A stretch of DNA of 64,000 nucleotides from Bacteroidota bacterium. GTDB lineage: Bacteria; Bacteroidota; Bacteroidia; AKYH767-A; 2013-40CM-41-45. Below, piece by piece: positions 43,498-51,549 of the stretch. Made by a program: the position numbers and the translations under genes. Location of the stretch: the NCBI GenBank assembly GCA_016720935.1, contig JADKJP010000007.1, positions 930,001 to 994,000 of the forward strand. Reading direction: 5' to 3'. The stretch's first letter is position 1. Each line of letters opens with the position of its first letter. Below the pieces are notes generated by a model that did not search any database, was not told where the DNA came from, and saw only the letters and a program-made list of their open reading frames with translations.

Positions 43498-43746
43498 ATG
43501 TTTTTTGTTTACATCATTTATAGTTCGTCACACGATGTGTACTAAAAGGGTGTTTCGGAGGAACCACTTCGACGATTGGAAGAGCACAATTCAGATCGGT
43601 CGAGATACACAAGTGGAAAAGGTCCATGGGAATTGGTTTATACAGAGCAATTACCTACTAAGTGTGACGCATTGATTAGAGAGAAGCAGATTAAGAAGTG
43701 GAATCGAGAAACGATTGAACGAGCAATTACCCACTTAAGGTTCAGT
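43498..43746 (+). pseudogene. GIY-YIG copy 2, nonsense mutation
   Basis: The sequence is almost identical to copy 1 from ATG 43498, but the codon for Lys17 in YYKG is reached through TAC TAA, giving a stop at codon 16 by a C-to-A change. The 3' end and its tRNA tail are eroded: only about 20 nt of the T-arm/acceptor (43739-43759) remain. Confidence 0.8.
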
Positions 43747-43802
43747 CCCGTCCGGACGCTTAAATTGAAAGTCACCTCAAGGTGGCTTTTTTATGTCCAT
43801 AA

Positions 43803-44012
43803 ATGTTTTGTTTACATCATTTAAGTTCTGAGTGTATTCAGGGTGTTTGGAGACCACTTGATTGGAAGCACAATTCAGATGCCCACAATGGAAAAGGTCC
43901 ATGGGAATGGTTTATACAGGCATTACCACTAAGCGTGAGCATTGATAGAGAACAGATTAAAAAGTGGAATCGAGAAACGATTGAACGAGCAATTAGTACA
44001 CACAAGAGTTAG
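43803..44012 (+). pseudogene. GIY-YIG copy 3, many small deletions
   Basis: It aligns to the intact copies throughout but lacks 1-6 bases at more than ten places. The remaining frame reads MFCLHHLSSECIQGVWRPL and regains the family frame only at QIKKWNRETIERAI. The following tail (44008-44070) is intact. The dense small gaps could be real decay or a poor consensus in a collapsed repeat. Confidence 0.75.
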
Positions 44013-44070
44013 AATACATGCCTGTCATCTCGTCGATAGACGAGACGGGTTCGAGTCCCGTCCGGACCGC
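44008..44070 (+). ncRNA. tRNA-Asp 3' tail, copy 3
   Basis: This is identical in layout to the tail at 43385: D-arm end and 5' anticodon strand, the TCTCGTC-GATA-GACGAGA hairpin, the T-arm and the 3' acceptor strand. It ends at the start of unit 4. Confidence 0.72.
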
Positions 44071-44121
44071 TTAATTTGAAAGTCACCTCAAAAAGGTGGC
44101 TTTTTTTTATGTCCATAAATT

Positions 44122-44370
44122 ATGTTTTTTGTTTACATCATTTATAGTTCGTCGCATGATGTGTATTACAAGGGTGTTTCGGAAGAACCACTTCGACGAT
44201 TGGAAGAACACAATTCAGATCGCTCCAGATACACAAGTGGAAAAGGTCCATGGGAATTGGTTTATACAGAGCAATTACCTTCTAAGCGTGATGCATTAAT
44301 CAGAGAGAAACAGATTAAAAAGTGGAATCGGGAAACAATTGAGCGAGCAATTAATACACACAAGAGTTAG
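44122..44370 (+). CDS. GIY-YIG endonuclease, array copy 4 (intact, divergent)
   Basis: The 82-residue product differs from copies 1 and 5 at two residues (Ser for Thr in EQLPSKRD, Asn for Ser in RAINTHKS), while the DNA has about fifteen further, mostly synonymous, changes. The excess of silent changes indicates that the protein has been kept under purifying selection after duplication. All catalytic motifs are present. Confidence 0.87.
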   Translation: MFFVYIIYSSSHDVYYKGVSEEPLRRLEEHNSDRSRYTSGKGPWELVYTEQLPSKRDALIREKQIKKWNRETIERAINTHKS

Positions 44371-44428
44371 AATACATGCCTGTCATCTCGTCGAGAGACG
44401 AGACGGGTTCGAGTCCCGTCCGGACCGC
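44366..44428 (+). ncRNA. tRNA-Asp 3' tail, copy 4
   Basis: Same as the other tails except the hairpin loop is GAGA (TCTCGTC-GAGA-GACGAGA), a GNRA tetraloop, where the others have GATA. The stem is unchanged, so the hairpin shape is conserved. Confidence 0.72.
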
Positions 44429-44479
44429 TTAATTTGAAAGTCACCTCAAAAAGGTGGCTTTTTTTTATGTCCATAAATT

Positions 44480-44728
44480 ATGTTTTTTGTTTACATCATT
44501 TATAGTTCGTCACACGATGTGTACTACAAGGGTGTTTCGGAGGAACCACTTCGACGATTGGAAGAGCACAATTCAGATCGGTCGAGATACACAAGTGGAA
44601 AAGGTCCATGGGAATTGGTTTATACAGAGCAATTACCTACTAAGCGTGACGCATTGATTAGAGAGAAGCAGATTAAGAAGTGGAATCGAGAAACGATTGA
44701 ACGAGCAATTAGTACACACAAGAGTTAG
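44480..44728 (+). CDS. GIY-YIG endonuclease, array copy 5 (intact)
   Basis: The 82-residue protein is identical to copy 1, and the DNA is almost identical as well, although two decayed and one divergent copy lie between them. That points to recent copying or gene conversion from one master unit. Its stop is again supplied by the tRNA tail. Confidence 0.88.
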   Translation: MFFVYIIYSSSHDVYYKGVSEEPLRRLEEHNSDRSRYTSGKGPWELVYTEQLPTKRDALIREKQIKKWNRETIERAISTHKS

Positions 44729-44786
44729 AATACATGCCTGTCATCTCGTCGATAGACGAGACGGGTTCGAGTCCCGTCCGGACCGC
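44724..44786 (+). ncRNA. tRNA-Asp 3' tail, copy 5 (end of array)
   Basis: This tail matches copy 1 with the GATA loop. It is followed not by the array terminator but by CAAATAAAAAAAGCTC..., probably the original sequence downstream of tRNA-Asp before the array inserted. Confidence 0.75.
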
Positions 44787-44791
44787 CAAAT

Positions 44792-44822
44792 AAAAAAAGC
44801 TCTCTTGCGAGGGCTTTTTTTA
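44792..44822. terminator. Bidirectional terminator at the array end
   Basis: AAAAAAAGCTCTC, loop TTGC, GAGGGCTTTTTTT form a hairpin with A/T tails on both sides. It can stop transcription from the array and from the leftward lipoprotein gene. A near-identical hairpin lies at 46378. Confidence 0.8.
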
Positions 44823-44948
44823 TGCTTTTAAAATTCCAAGAATATCTGAAATTCTATCTTAGATTGACTATGCTCTTTGTGAGTAGCTTCGTGAGCACAT
44901 AGGTTATTTCTACAACAAATAGACAGAAGTTTTACGCAGACCCTAAAA

Positions 44949-45950
44949 TCAACTTGGCTGCGCTTGCAGCGCATACTTTTGATAAAATATACATTTTCCT
45001 TTTAGCGAAGTATACTTTAGAACATCCGAAGAGGAAAGATTGTAAAGCAATTTAGCTTCAGCATACAAGGTTCCAAAAAACTCGCGGTTATAAGCGGTGA
45101 CCGTATACATGGGTAATAAGAATATTGGTTCAAGGGATTGCAACTCGATGATAGGAAAATCGAGCTTATTGAACTTTTTCGCAGCAACAGTAATTCCACC
45201 AAAGGAAGAAGCTCCCTGATCGATTCTGAATTTCATCCTGTTGTCCCACTTGCCATAGCCGGATGAAGTGGATAAAAAATCTCCCACCGACACATAATTT
45301 GATAAAAATACTCCGTCACAATAATACACCATCGAATCTACAGCGCGTTGCGGGTAGGCGTAATTCGCTCCCATCCAGCCTTCGTAAAAATAAAATTTTG
45401 CTCCATATCTGTTGCACATCGCTTTCGCTGTTCGCAACAGATTAAAGCATCCCGTATAATCAAGAGTGTTCCAGGGTTCTTTTTCGGTAAGTGGTGCGAC
45501 TACTGCACGTAAATCAGGATAAGATGTATAGAAAGCATCCCACTTGGCAATTTCAGATGTTTCCCTGATATCACACGTAATTAATTTAACTCCGTATGAA
45601 CTCACAGCTTTGCGACAAAAAGCAGCGAACATACTTCTGCCGGAAGCTGTAGACATCGAACTGCGGGCATAACAATTTAGCATGTTCCCGCCTTTGTTTC
45701 TTAAATATACAAGTACATTATTTTCGCTTGTGGCATTTCCTATAGTCAGATAATCCGGATGAGTATAAATTCCGAAAACATCCGGAAGTGCCGAACTATA
45801 TAACTTTGCCTGACTCGAAGGCATTTCAGATACGACCGAAGGTTCCGGCAGGATCTCTTCTTTTGTACAGGAAGTAAAAAACAGCGAGAAGCTCACCAGC
45901 ATTAATACCGGAATTAAATTCAGTCCCGAGGAATATTGTTTTTTTGTCAT
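44949..45950 (-). CDS. Lipoprotein of unknown function, duplicate A
   Basis: This 333-residue protein has a lipoprotein signal (LIPVLMLVSFSLFFTSC, Cys about 28). The body resembles a TIM-barrel or glycoside-hydrolase-like domain: DYLTIGNATSENNVLVYLRN, GVKLITCDIRETSEI, GAKFYFYEGWMG and DGVFLSNYVSVGDF. The conserved acidic residues D and E sit in CDIRE and YEGW, but I cannot name the family. It is about 75-80 percent identical by eye to duplicate B at 46440 and lies in a 1.6-kb tandem duplication. Confidence 0.75.
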   Translation of the reverse strand: MTKKQYSSGLNLIPVLMLVSFSLFFTSCTKEEILPEPSVVSEMPSSQAKLYSSALPDVFGIYTHPDYLTIGNATSENNVLVYLRNKGGNMLNCYARSSMSTASGRSMFAAFCRKAVSSYGVKLITCDIRETSEIAKWDAFYTSYPDLRAVVAPLTEKEPWNTLDYTGCFNLLRTAKAMCNRYGAKFYFYEGWMGANYAYPQRAVDSMVYYCDGVFLSNYVSVGDFLSTSSGYGKWDNRMKFRIDQGASSFGGITVAAKKFNKLDFPIIELQSLEPIFLLPMYTVTAYNREFFGTLYAEAKLLYNLSSSDVLKYTSLKGKCIFYQKYALQAQPS

Positions 45951-46366
45951 GTTAATTTTGTTTTAAACGGTATGAATAAAAATGAATCCAGCACAAAACA
46001 ATCTTAGATTATTAATCTGGAAATAATAAAATCGTTGTTAACCTGAGGAGTATTTCCTCAATGACCATCAAAATAAATCTATTCTAAGATTCTCATTCTT
46101 GTTGCATTTCTGTACGTTTCCACGTGCACAAAAACACTTTCATCAGCAGGGCACTACACGAATTGCAGAACGTCCTGTTCTAAAGTAAACGAGAACAGAA
46201 CTCATATATTCTGGATTATTTGTTTCCTGAGACAAACAATCCAAATGTTCATACTATGCACCTTATTGATGCGAGTCGTGAGTCATCATCAAATCAATCT
46301 GCTCATGACCATTATAAATTACTGAGGGTCTAACAAAGCGAATATTGGGCATTTATAATCCTTTGC
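45951..46366. other. Intergenic spacer inside the lipoprotein duplication
   Basis: This is 416 bases upstream of lipoprotein A with no coding sequence that I can support. The far end carries a remnant of tRNA-Asp sequence (next entry). No TAnnTTTG box was found for the leftward gene. Confidence 0.5.
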
Positions 46367-46404
46367 GGACCGCCAAATAAAAAAGCTCCCTTGCGGGAGC
46401 TTTT
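46367..46404. repeat. tRNA-Asp acceptor remnant plus terminator, second copy
   Basis: GGACCGCCAAATAAAAAA followed by GCTCCC-TTGC-GGGAGC-TTTT repeats the sequence at 44780-44822. It is the last 8 nt of a tRNA-Asp copy with the same downstream terminator, 1587 bp away. It shows that the duplicated segment started within a tRNA-Asp gene end. Confidence 0.7.
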
Positions 46405-46439
46405 CATCATGCTTTTATAATTCGAAAAATATCGGCAAA

Positions 46440-47450
46440 TCAATTCGGTTGAGCCAGCAAAACATATTTCTGGTAAAATAAACTTTTACCTCTGAGCTCT
46501 GTGTATTTTAATACGTCAGCAGACGACAAATTATACAGGGCCTTGGCATCGTTATACAAGCTGCCATAAAAAGAACGGTAAGAACCCGTTGTTGAATAGA
46601 TATTGAATAAGAAAGAAGGTTCCAGAGATTGCAGCTCAATAAGAGGATAATCGAGTTTATTAAATTTTTTCGCAGCAACGGTAATTCCTCCATATGCAGA
46701 AGTGCCCTGATCAATTCTGAATTTTATCCTGTTATCCCACTTGCCATAACCGCTTGCAGTAGACAGATAATCAGTTTGACTTACATAATTTGATAAAAAT
46801 ATTCCATCACAATAGTAAACCATGGAATCAACAGCACGTTGCGGATTTGAGTAATTCTTTCCCATCCAGCCTTCGTAAAAATAAAATTTTGCTCCATAAC
46901 GATTGCACATCGCTTTCGTTAATCGAAGCAAAGTGAAACATCCGGCATAATCATTAGTAACCCAAGGTTCTTTTTCAGTCAGAGGAGCGACGACTGCACG
47001 CAAATCAGGATAGGAAGTATATAAGGCATCCCATGTTGCAATTTCAGTGGTTTCCCTGATATCACACGTAATCAATTTCACACCGTACGTAGTTATCGCT
47101 TTGCGGCAAAAAGCAGCGAACTGACTTCTTCCGGCAGCCGTTGTCATGGAATTACGGGCATAACAGTTAACCATATTTCCGCCCTTGTTTCTTAAATAGT
47201 CAAGAAGATTATTTTCGCTGGTGGTATTCCCAATTGTCAGATAAGATGGATGAGTAATAAATCCAAATAGTTCAGGGAGCACTTGATTATTTAACTGGAT
47301 TGGCGCCTCCCGAATGTCAGATGTCACCGATGATTCCGATGATTCCGGCTGGATTTCTTCCTTTGAACAGGAAGTGAAATAAAGTGAAAAGCAAACCAAT
47401 ACTATCGCCGGAATGAAATTCAATCTATGGGAGTAATTCCTTTTAGCCAT
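46440..47450 (-). CDS. Lipoprotein of unknown function, duplicate B
   Basis: This 336-residue paralogue of duplicate A has the lipoprotein signal FIPAIVLVCFSLYFTSC and the same body: SYLTIGNTTSENNLLDYLRN, GVKLITCDIRETTEI, FYFYEGWMGKNYSNPQRAV and KFRIDQGTSAYGGITVAAKK. Differences are spread evenly along the gene, so the duplication is old relative to the GIY-YIG amplification. Both genes are followed by the same tRNA-tail-plus-terminator sequence. Function unknown; envelope location expected. Confidence 0.75.
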   Translation of the reverse strand: MAKRNYSHRLNFIPAIVLVCFSLYFTSCSKEEIQPESSESSVTSDIREAPIQLNNQVLPELFGFITHPSYLTIGNTTSENNLLDYLRNKGGNMVNCYARNSMTTAAGRSQFAAFCRKAITTYGVKLITCDIRETTEIATWDALYTSYPDLRAVVAPLTEKEPWVTNDYAGCFTLLRLTKAMCNRYGAKFYFYEGWMGKNYSNPQRAVDSMVYYCDGIFLSNYVSQTDYLSTASGYGKWDNRIKFRIDQGTSAYGGITVAAKKFNKLDYPLIELQSLEPSFLFNIYSTTGSYRSFYGSLYNDAKALYNLSSADVLKYTELRGKSLFYQKYVLLAQPN

Positions 47451-47759
47451 TTGTGTTTTGTAATAATGAGGGTATAATTATCATAAAATTGAGATGCAGA
47501 ACAACTCAATCCACATAAACTTGCACTAATAATATTCTGGTGTAAAACGGAATCAGCTTTTTGTCAGTCAATAACTCTATTCTACTGACGGCTGGTACTA
47601 TCCCTATCCCTTTCCGCGGTCGCAATATTAAGTACAGAATTAGTGTTTAACATGAACTACCGAAATACAAGACAGAAGAAAACGTGAATTAAACGCTAAT
47701 AATCTTCATTTGATTTCAAATGGACAAAATGTTAATAAGTATTCTCAGTTTTAATTGAA
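47451..47759. other. Intergenic region between lipoprotein B and the phosphoesterase
   Basis: About 309 AT-rich bases; I see no gene, repeat or clear promoter box. It lies downstream of the leftward phosphoesterase gene and upstream of lipoprotein B. Confidence 0.5.
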
Positions 47760-48671
47760 TTAATAAACCAACTTCAATCTCATGTCCTCCCCTGCTTTTT
47801 CAATTCTTGCGGCAACGAGAATTCCTCCTTTGGCTACGCTGTAATCGAGGCAAATCGCGGAAGGGTTTTCGATGACAGGTAATCCTTTGAGCCAGTAGTG
47901 GCCGAAAAAAACGGGTTTCTTATCCGGATAAAAATAAAATGCTTCAGATTCTCCGGCACGTTGATCTGTCAGCTGTGGCGGGCAATTCAATAATACGTCT
48001 CCATACCTTGGTGAGGACTGATGCTTTATCCACCATTTTATCCTGCATTCGTTTCGAACGGCCCCATCTTTGTCCATGACAGTAACACCTTCCGGCAAAA
48101 TCATCTCTTTTCCTTTCAGTGTGCTCTCGATGATTTCATACACCTTGCCAGGGTTTTCCTTGTTTGTCGCAATGCCCAGAAATTCGGGAGAAATGCCATG
48201 ATAGTGTTGACGAATCCAATCGATGTGTTGATTGTCCCAGCAGGCATGCACCACGCGAAAATCATCAAGTTCCAAAAACAGTGGTAATTCCTGGAACCAT
48301 TCCAAAAACATCTTCCACTCCTGCTCATGTCCTTTGAACTGCCGGAGTGTTTCGAGATGCTGTTCAATTTCTTTCAAATCATGACTCCGGAAAAAACCTC
48401 CTCGTTCGATGTGCGGAGTGTGAAAACAGATCGCGTTGAATTCATGATTTCCCATCACCGCAAGAGCGGTACCCGCATCACACATATTTTTTACAAGATG
48501 CAGGGCTTCGCGGATTTTTGGTCCACGGTCGATAAAATCCCCGACAAAAATTACTTTCCTGTTTTCAGGATGCGAATAAACTTCTCCTTTATTTGTGTAA
48601 CCCAGCTTAAATAGAAGGTTCACCAGTTCATGGGCATGTCCATGAATATCGCCGATGATATCGTAGTTCAT
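47760..48671 (-). CDS. Calcineurin-like metallophosphoesterase
   Basis: This 303-residue cytoplasmic phosphoesterase of the PPP/ApaH-PrpA type has metal-ligand motifs in order: YDIIGDIHGHAHEL (3-16), FVGDFIDRGPK (about 42-52), VMGNHEFNAI (about 72-81), HACWD and FFGHYWLKG. The family includes diadenosine tetraphosphatases and protein Ser/Thr phosphatases; the substrate cannot be told. It follows the benzoyl-CoA operon by 46 bp on the same strand and may be its last, functionally unrelated, gene. Confidence 0.85.
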   Translation of the reverse strand: MNYDIIGDIHGHAHELVNLLFKLGYTNKGEVYSHPENRKVIFVGDFIDRGPKIREALHLVKNMCDAGTALAVMGNHEFNAICFHTPHIERGGFFRSHDLKEIEQHLETLRQFKGHEQEWKMFLEWFQELPLFLELDDFRVVHACWDNQHIDWIRQHYHGISPEFLGIATNKENPGKVYEIIESTLKGKEMILPEGVTVMDKDGAVRNECRIKWWIKHQSSPRYGDVLLNCPPQLTDQRAGESEAFYFYPDKKPVFFGHYWLKGLPVIENPSAICLDYSVAKGGILVAARIEKAGEDMRLKLVY

Positions 48672-48717
48672 AAAGTCACCAAATCAGGAATTGGTGAATT
48701 TATAAATTATTCCGAAA

Positions 48718-50727
48718 TCAATGCCCTGTGTATTCTATTTGTTTGCCAATAGAACTAAGTCCCAGCATCGCATCTGTGGTAGAAAATACCTCACGGATAT
48801 GGCCGAGTTCATTATCATTTTCATCTTCCGAAACACCTTCTATCAGGTGATCCGCGATACGAAGCGCTATCGGAGCTTTTCGCTTTATTGTTTTACAAAT
48901 TTTCTCCGCATCTTCCTTCCTGATTCCGTTGTCTGTAAACTTATTCTCCAGGATTTCTTCCAGTGAATATTTCTCAAAGAAAAATGAAAGGTTGCGCCAC
49001 TTTTCAGTCAGTTCATTCTTTGGAGTCAGATGTATATCCAATTGATCATTGAACATCGCGGTCATCTCATCGACAGTAATTAGTTTATCGACCAGCCCGA
49101 TTTCGCATGCATCGTTGGCATTGAGCATTACACCTGTATGAATAAGGTATTTACTCAATGGCACTCCTATTCTACGACTACTTCTGAAAGTACCGCCAAG
49201 ACCCGGATAAATTCCGATCCCTGTTTCAGGAAAAGCCATACGAACTTTTGGCAACGACAAAATTACATCAGCACATAAAGCAAGTTCCAGACCGCCACCA
49301 AGTGCCATGCCATTAAGAACCGCAACGACTTTTTTTGGTGATTCATCGATTTTACGGAATACCTCCTGACCATACCCGGTGAACGATTCAATATCACAAA
49401 TCCTGTCGCCTTTGATTTTATTTACGAAGAATTTTATATCCGCTCCGGCAACAAATGTTTTTCCCGAACCAGTAAGGTAAATTGTACGAATGGCCCGGTC
49501 ATGGCTCGCATCGCTGAATTTTTCATCCAGTTGATGAATTACTTCTTCGTTTAATGCATTGAGATCTTCCGGGCGATTCATGGTAATCACCGCCACACTT
49601 CCATTTTTTTCAAGCTCCACAAAATTCATCGTCCAGAATTTTTCCCCGATCGAATGCGGCATCGCGGAATGATATCTACTTATTATTTCAGAAACCAATT
49701 GCTTCACTTGTTCTTCGCCGACCTGCTTCATTAGTTCTATCGGTCCTTTTTCCCAACGCAAACCAATCCTGGCACCACGATTGATATCAGCAGCGGAGCA
49801 AACCTTTTCATCTAACAATTGAGCGCAGACATAGAATATCAAACCCATCAGACGATTCGCGACAGCCTTCCGGGTTTGTTCATTTGTGGAAACTTCACCG
49901 TTTAGATTCCAATTTGAACCCGAACCTGCTTGTGTTGAAAGACGTTTACTGACTTTGTAGAGTTCTCCAAACACTTCCAGTGTTTTCTCCGCATGACAAG
50001 CCACCAGTACACCGGTAGCATTCATAAGCGCAAAAGGTCCCATACCAATGCCAAATACTTTTCTACAGACATCATCGATCGTTGGAATATCGGCGACGCC
50101 TTCATCGTAAATCTTCACGGCTTCATTCAACCAGGGTACAAAAAAACGATTCACTACGAAACCATATGAATCAGCACAATAAATCGGGTCCTTTCCACTG
50201 CGAATGGAAAATAACTTCACCGCGTCAAGTGTTGAAGCGGAAGTATACTTTCCGGGGATGATTTCAACCAGACGGTTTTTGGCGGCATGGTAGAAATAAT
50301 GCAAGCCAATGAAACGCTCCGGGTATTTAACAAAACGAGAGAGTTCATCGACAGAAAAAGAAGAAGTATTGGTAGCAACAATTGTATCCTGCTCGAGAAT
50401 CCGGCTCAGTTTAATAAACAGTTCCGCTTTTGCATTGAACTCTTCAAAAATAGCTTCCAATACAAGATCACAGGATTTCAAATCATTCATATCCGCGGAG
50501 CCGGTGATGTTCGCAATCGTTTTTTCAGTTTGTTCCGGTGTAAAGACTTTTTTTTCTACACCTTCCTGAAGGGTAATACGAATTCCATTGAGTCCATTCT
50601 CGACAAATTTCATTTCACGATCGGCCAGGATCACTTTAAAATCTTCCTGTGCAAATTTCTGTGCGAGCGCTGCACCCATTTTTCCGGCGCCGATTACTCC
50701 GACTTTATTCACCTTTTTCATATTCAT
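48718..50727 (-). CDS. 3-hydroxyacyl-CoA dehydrogenase / enoyl-CoA hydratase fusion
   Basis: The start is MNMKKVNK (ATG 50727, with ATG 50721 equally possible). The first 390 residues are the NAD-dependent dehydrogenase: VGVIGAGKMGAALAQKFA (Rossmann), ATNTSSFSVDEL and GLHYFYHA (catalytic His). Residues about 395-600 are an enoyl-CoA hydratase: FVAGADIKFF (oxyanion hole), GMALGGGLELALCADVIL and FPETGIGIYPGLGG (catalytic Glu). The domain order is the reverse of FadB. In this operon it would oxidise 3-hydroxypimelyl-CoA to 3-oxopimelyl-CoA and may also act on crotonyl-CoA formed further down. It lies 4 bp after the dienoyl-CoA hydratase gene. Confidence 0.85.
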   Translation of the reverse strand: MNMKKVNKVGVIGAGKMGAALAQKFAQEDFKVILADREMKFVENGLNGIRITLQEGVEKKVFTPEQTEKTIANITGSADMNDLKSCDLVLEAIFEEFNAKAELFIKLSRILEQDTIVATNTSSFSVDELSRFVKYPERFIGLHYFYHAAKNRLVEIIPGKYTSASTLDAVKLFSIRSGKDPIYCADSYGFVVNRFFVPWLNEAVKIYDEGVADIPTIDDVCRKVFGIGMGPFALMNATGVLVACHAEKTLEVFGELYKVSKRLSTQAGSGSNWNLNGEVSTNEQTRKAVANRLMGLIFYVCAQLLDEKVCSAADINRGARIGLRWEKGPIELMKQVGEEQVKQLVSEIISRYHSAMPHSIGEKFWTMNFVELEKNGSVAVITMNRPEDLNALNEEVIHQLDEKFSDASHDRAIRTIYLTGSGKTFVAGADIKFFVNKIKGDRICDIESFTGYGQEVFRKIDESPKKVVAVLNGMALGGGLELALCADVILSLPKVRMAFPETGIGIYPGLGGTFRSSRRIGVPLSKYLIHTGVMLNANDACEIGLVDKLITVDEMTAMFNDQLDIHLTPKNELTEKWRNLSFFFEKYSLEEILENKFTDNGIRKEDAEKICKTIKRKAPIALRIADHLIEGVSEDENDNELGHIREVFSTTDAMLGLSSIGKQIEYTGH

Positions 50728-50731
50728 GCTG

Positions 50732-51505
50732 CTAATTATTTTGCCATTCCGGTTTTCTTTTTTCCAGGAAAGAATTAATGCCTTCATTCGCGTCATGCGT
50801 TTGCATGAGGCGGTTTACATACAATTGCTCGAGTTGCGGAAGAAAATTTGTAAAGAGGTGATTCAACTTCACCCTTGCCGCACGCACCGCATAGCGAAGA
50901 GATGACGCGCTTTTGGGAACAATGTGCTGTTCCAGCCATTTATCAACTTCCGTATCCATCGTGGCTTTATCTTCATACAGTTCGTTCACAAGACCAATCT
51001 GTTTGCCCTCTTCACCGGAAATTGTTTTTCCCGTAATCAGCAATTCCTCCGCCCGCGCAGACCCAATTTTTTCCGGCAAAAGAATTGAAGCAGGAGGAGG
51101 GAAAACACCCAGTGAAATTTCAGGCTGTCCCAGCTTTGCTGTTTTGTCAGCGAAAATAAAATTGCACATCAAAGCAAGTTCCAGTCCACCACCAAGGCAT
51201 TGTCCTGAAATTTTTGCCCCACATGGAATTGCCAGGTCCCGGATGGAATAAAATAACTGATGGAAAGCGTGTAGCATCGTGGAAGCGAATTCCTTTTTGT
51301 GTTCTTCCACACTGGCACCAAAGCAGAAATGTTTTCCGGCTCCTTCAAACAGAATGAACTTTAATTCATCCTTTAAATAAAATGAACTCAATGTTTCCTG
51401 TAATTCCTCCATCATTACATGATCCAGTACATTTCCCTTTTCATGATCCAATACAATTACAGCTACTGAATTATCATATTTGAAATAAACATTTATTTTT
51501 TTCAT
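50732..51505 (-). CDS. dch: Cyclohexa-1,5-diene-1-carbonyl-CoA hydratase
   Basis: ATG 51505 (MKKINVYFKYDNSVAVIVL) is preceded by AAGGAA; the longer frame upstream is not used. The product is a 257-residue crotonase-family protein with the features of the dienoyl-CoA hydratase of anaerobic aromatic degradation: KGNVLDHVMMEEL, GAGKHFCFGASVEEHKKE (the G-A-S-V-E-E-H segment is typical of Dch), GQCLGGGLELALMCNFIF and GQPEISLGVFPPPAS. It adds water to the benzoyl-CoA reductase product to give 6-hydroxycyclohex-1-ene-1-carbonyl-CoA. Assignment is strengthened by the adjacent ring-opening hydrolase and dehydrogenase genes. Confidence 0.88.
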   Translation of the reverse strand: MKKINVYFKYDNSVAVIVLDHEKGNVLDHVMMEELQETLSSFYLKDELKFILFEGAGKHFCFGASVEEHKKEFASTMLHAFHQLFYSIRDLAIPCGAKISGQCLGGGLELALMCNFIFADKTAKLGQPEISLGVFPPPASILLPEKIGSARAEELLITGKTISGEEGKQIGLVNELYEDKATMDTEVDKWLEQHIVPKSASSLRYAVRAARVKLNHLFTNFLPQLEQLYVNRLMQTHDANEGINSFLEKRKPEWQNN

Positions 51506-51549
51506 AATTCCTTGTGATTTCATTTGGTTTTGTAACTGAAAACAACAGA

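Larger units (their letters stand above)
43090..44786 (+). mobile_element. Tandem GIY-YIG / partial tRNA-Asp array, five units
   Basis: Units: 43090-43447, 43448-43759, 43760-44070, 44071-44428 and 44429-44786. Units 1, 4 and 5 are 358 bp. Each unit holds a terminator hairpin, a GIY-YIG gene whose ATG is 52 bp into the unit, and a 63-nt tail copying the 3' part of tRNA-Asp from GTTAGAATAC onward. Units 1 and 5 are almost identical, unit 4 has scattered substitutions, and units 2 and 3 are decayed. The tail keeps the T-arm and 3' acceptor strand but replaces the 3' side of the anticodon stem by an 18-base hairpin. This looks like a homing-endonuclease-like element that targets the tRNA-Asp gene and carries its own tRNA end, amplified in place. 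Confidence 0.75.

Noticed and set aside
43090..44786. CRISPR-like periodic repeat structure
   Set aside because: The period is about 358 bp with coding sequence and tRNA tails; there are no short repeats with unique spacers and no cas genes.
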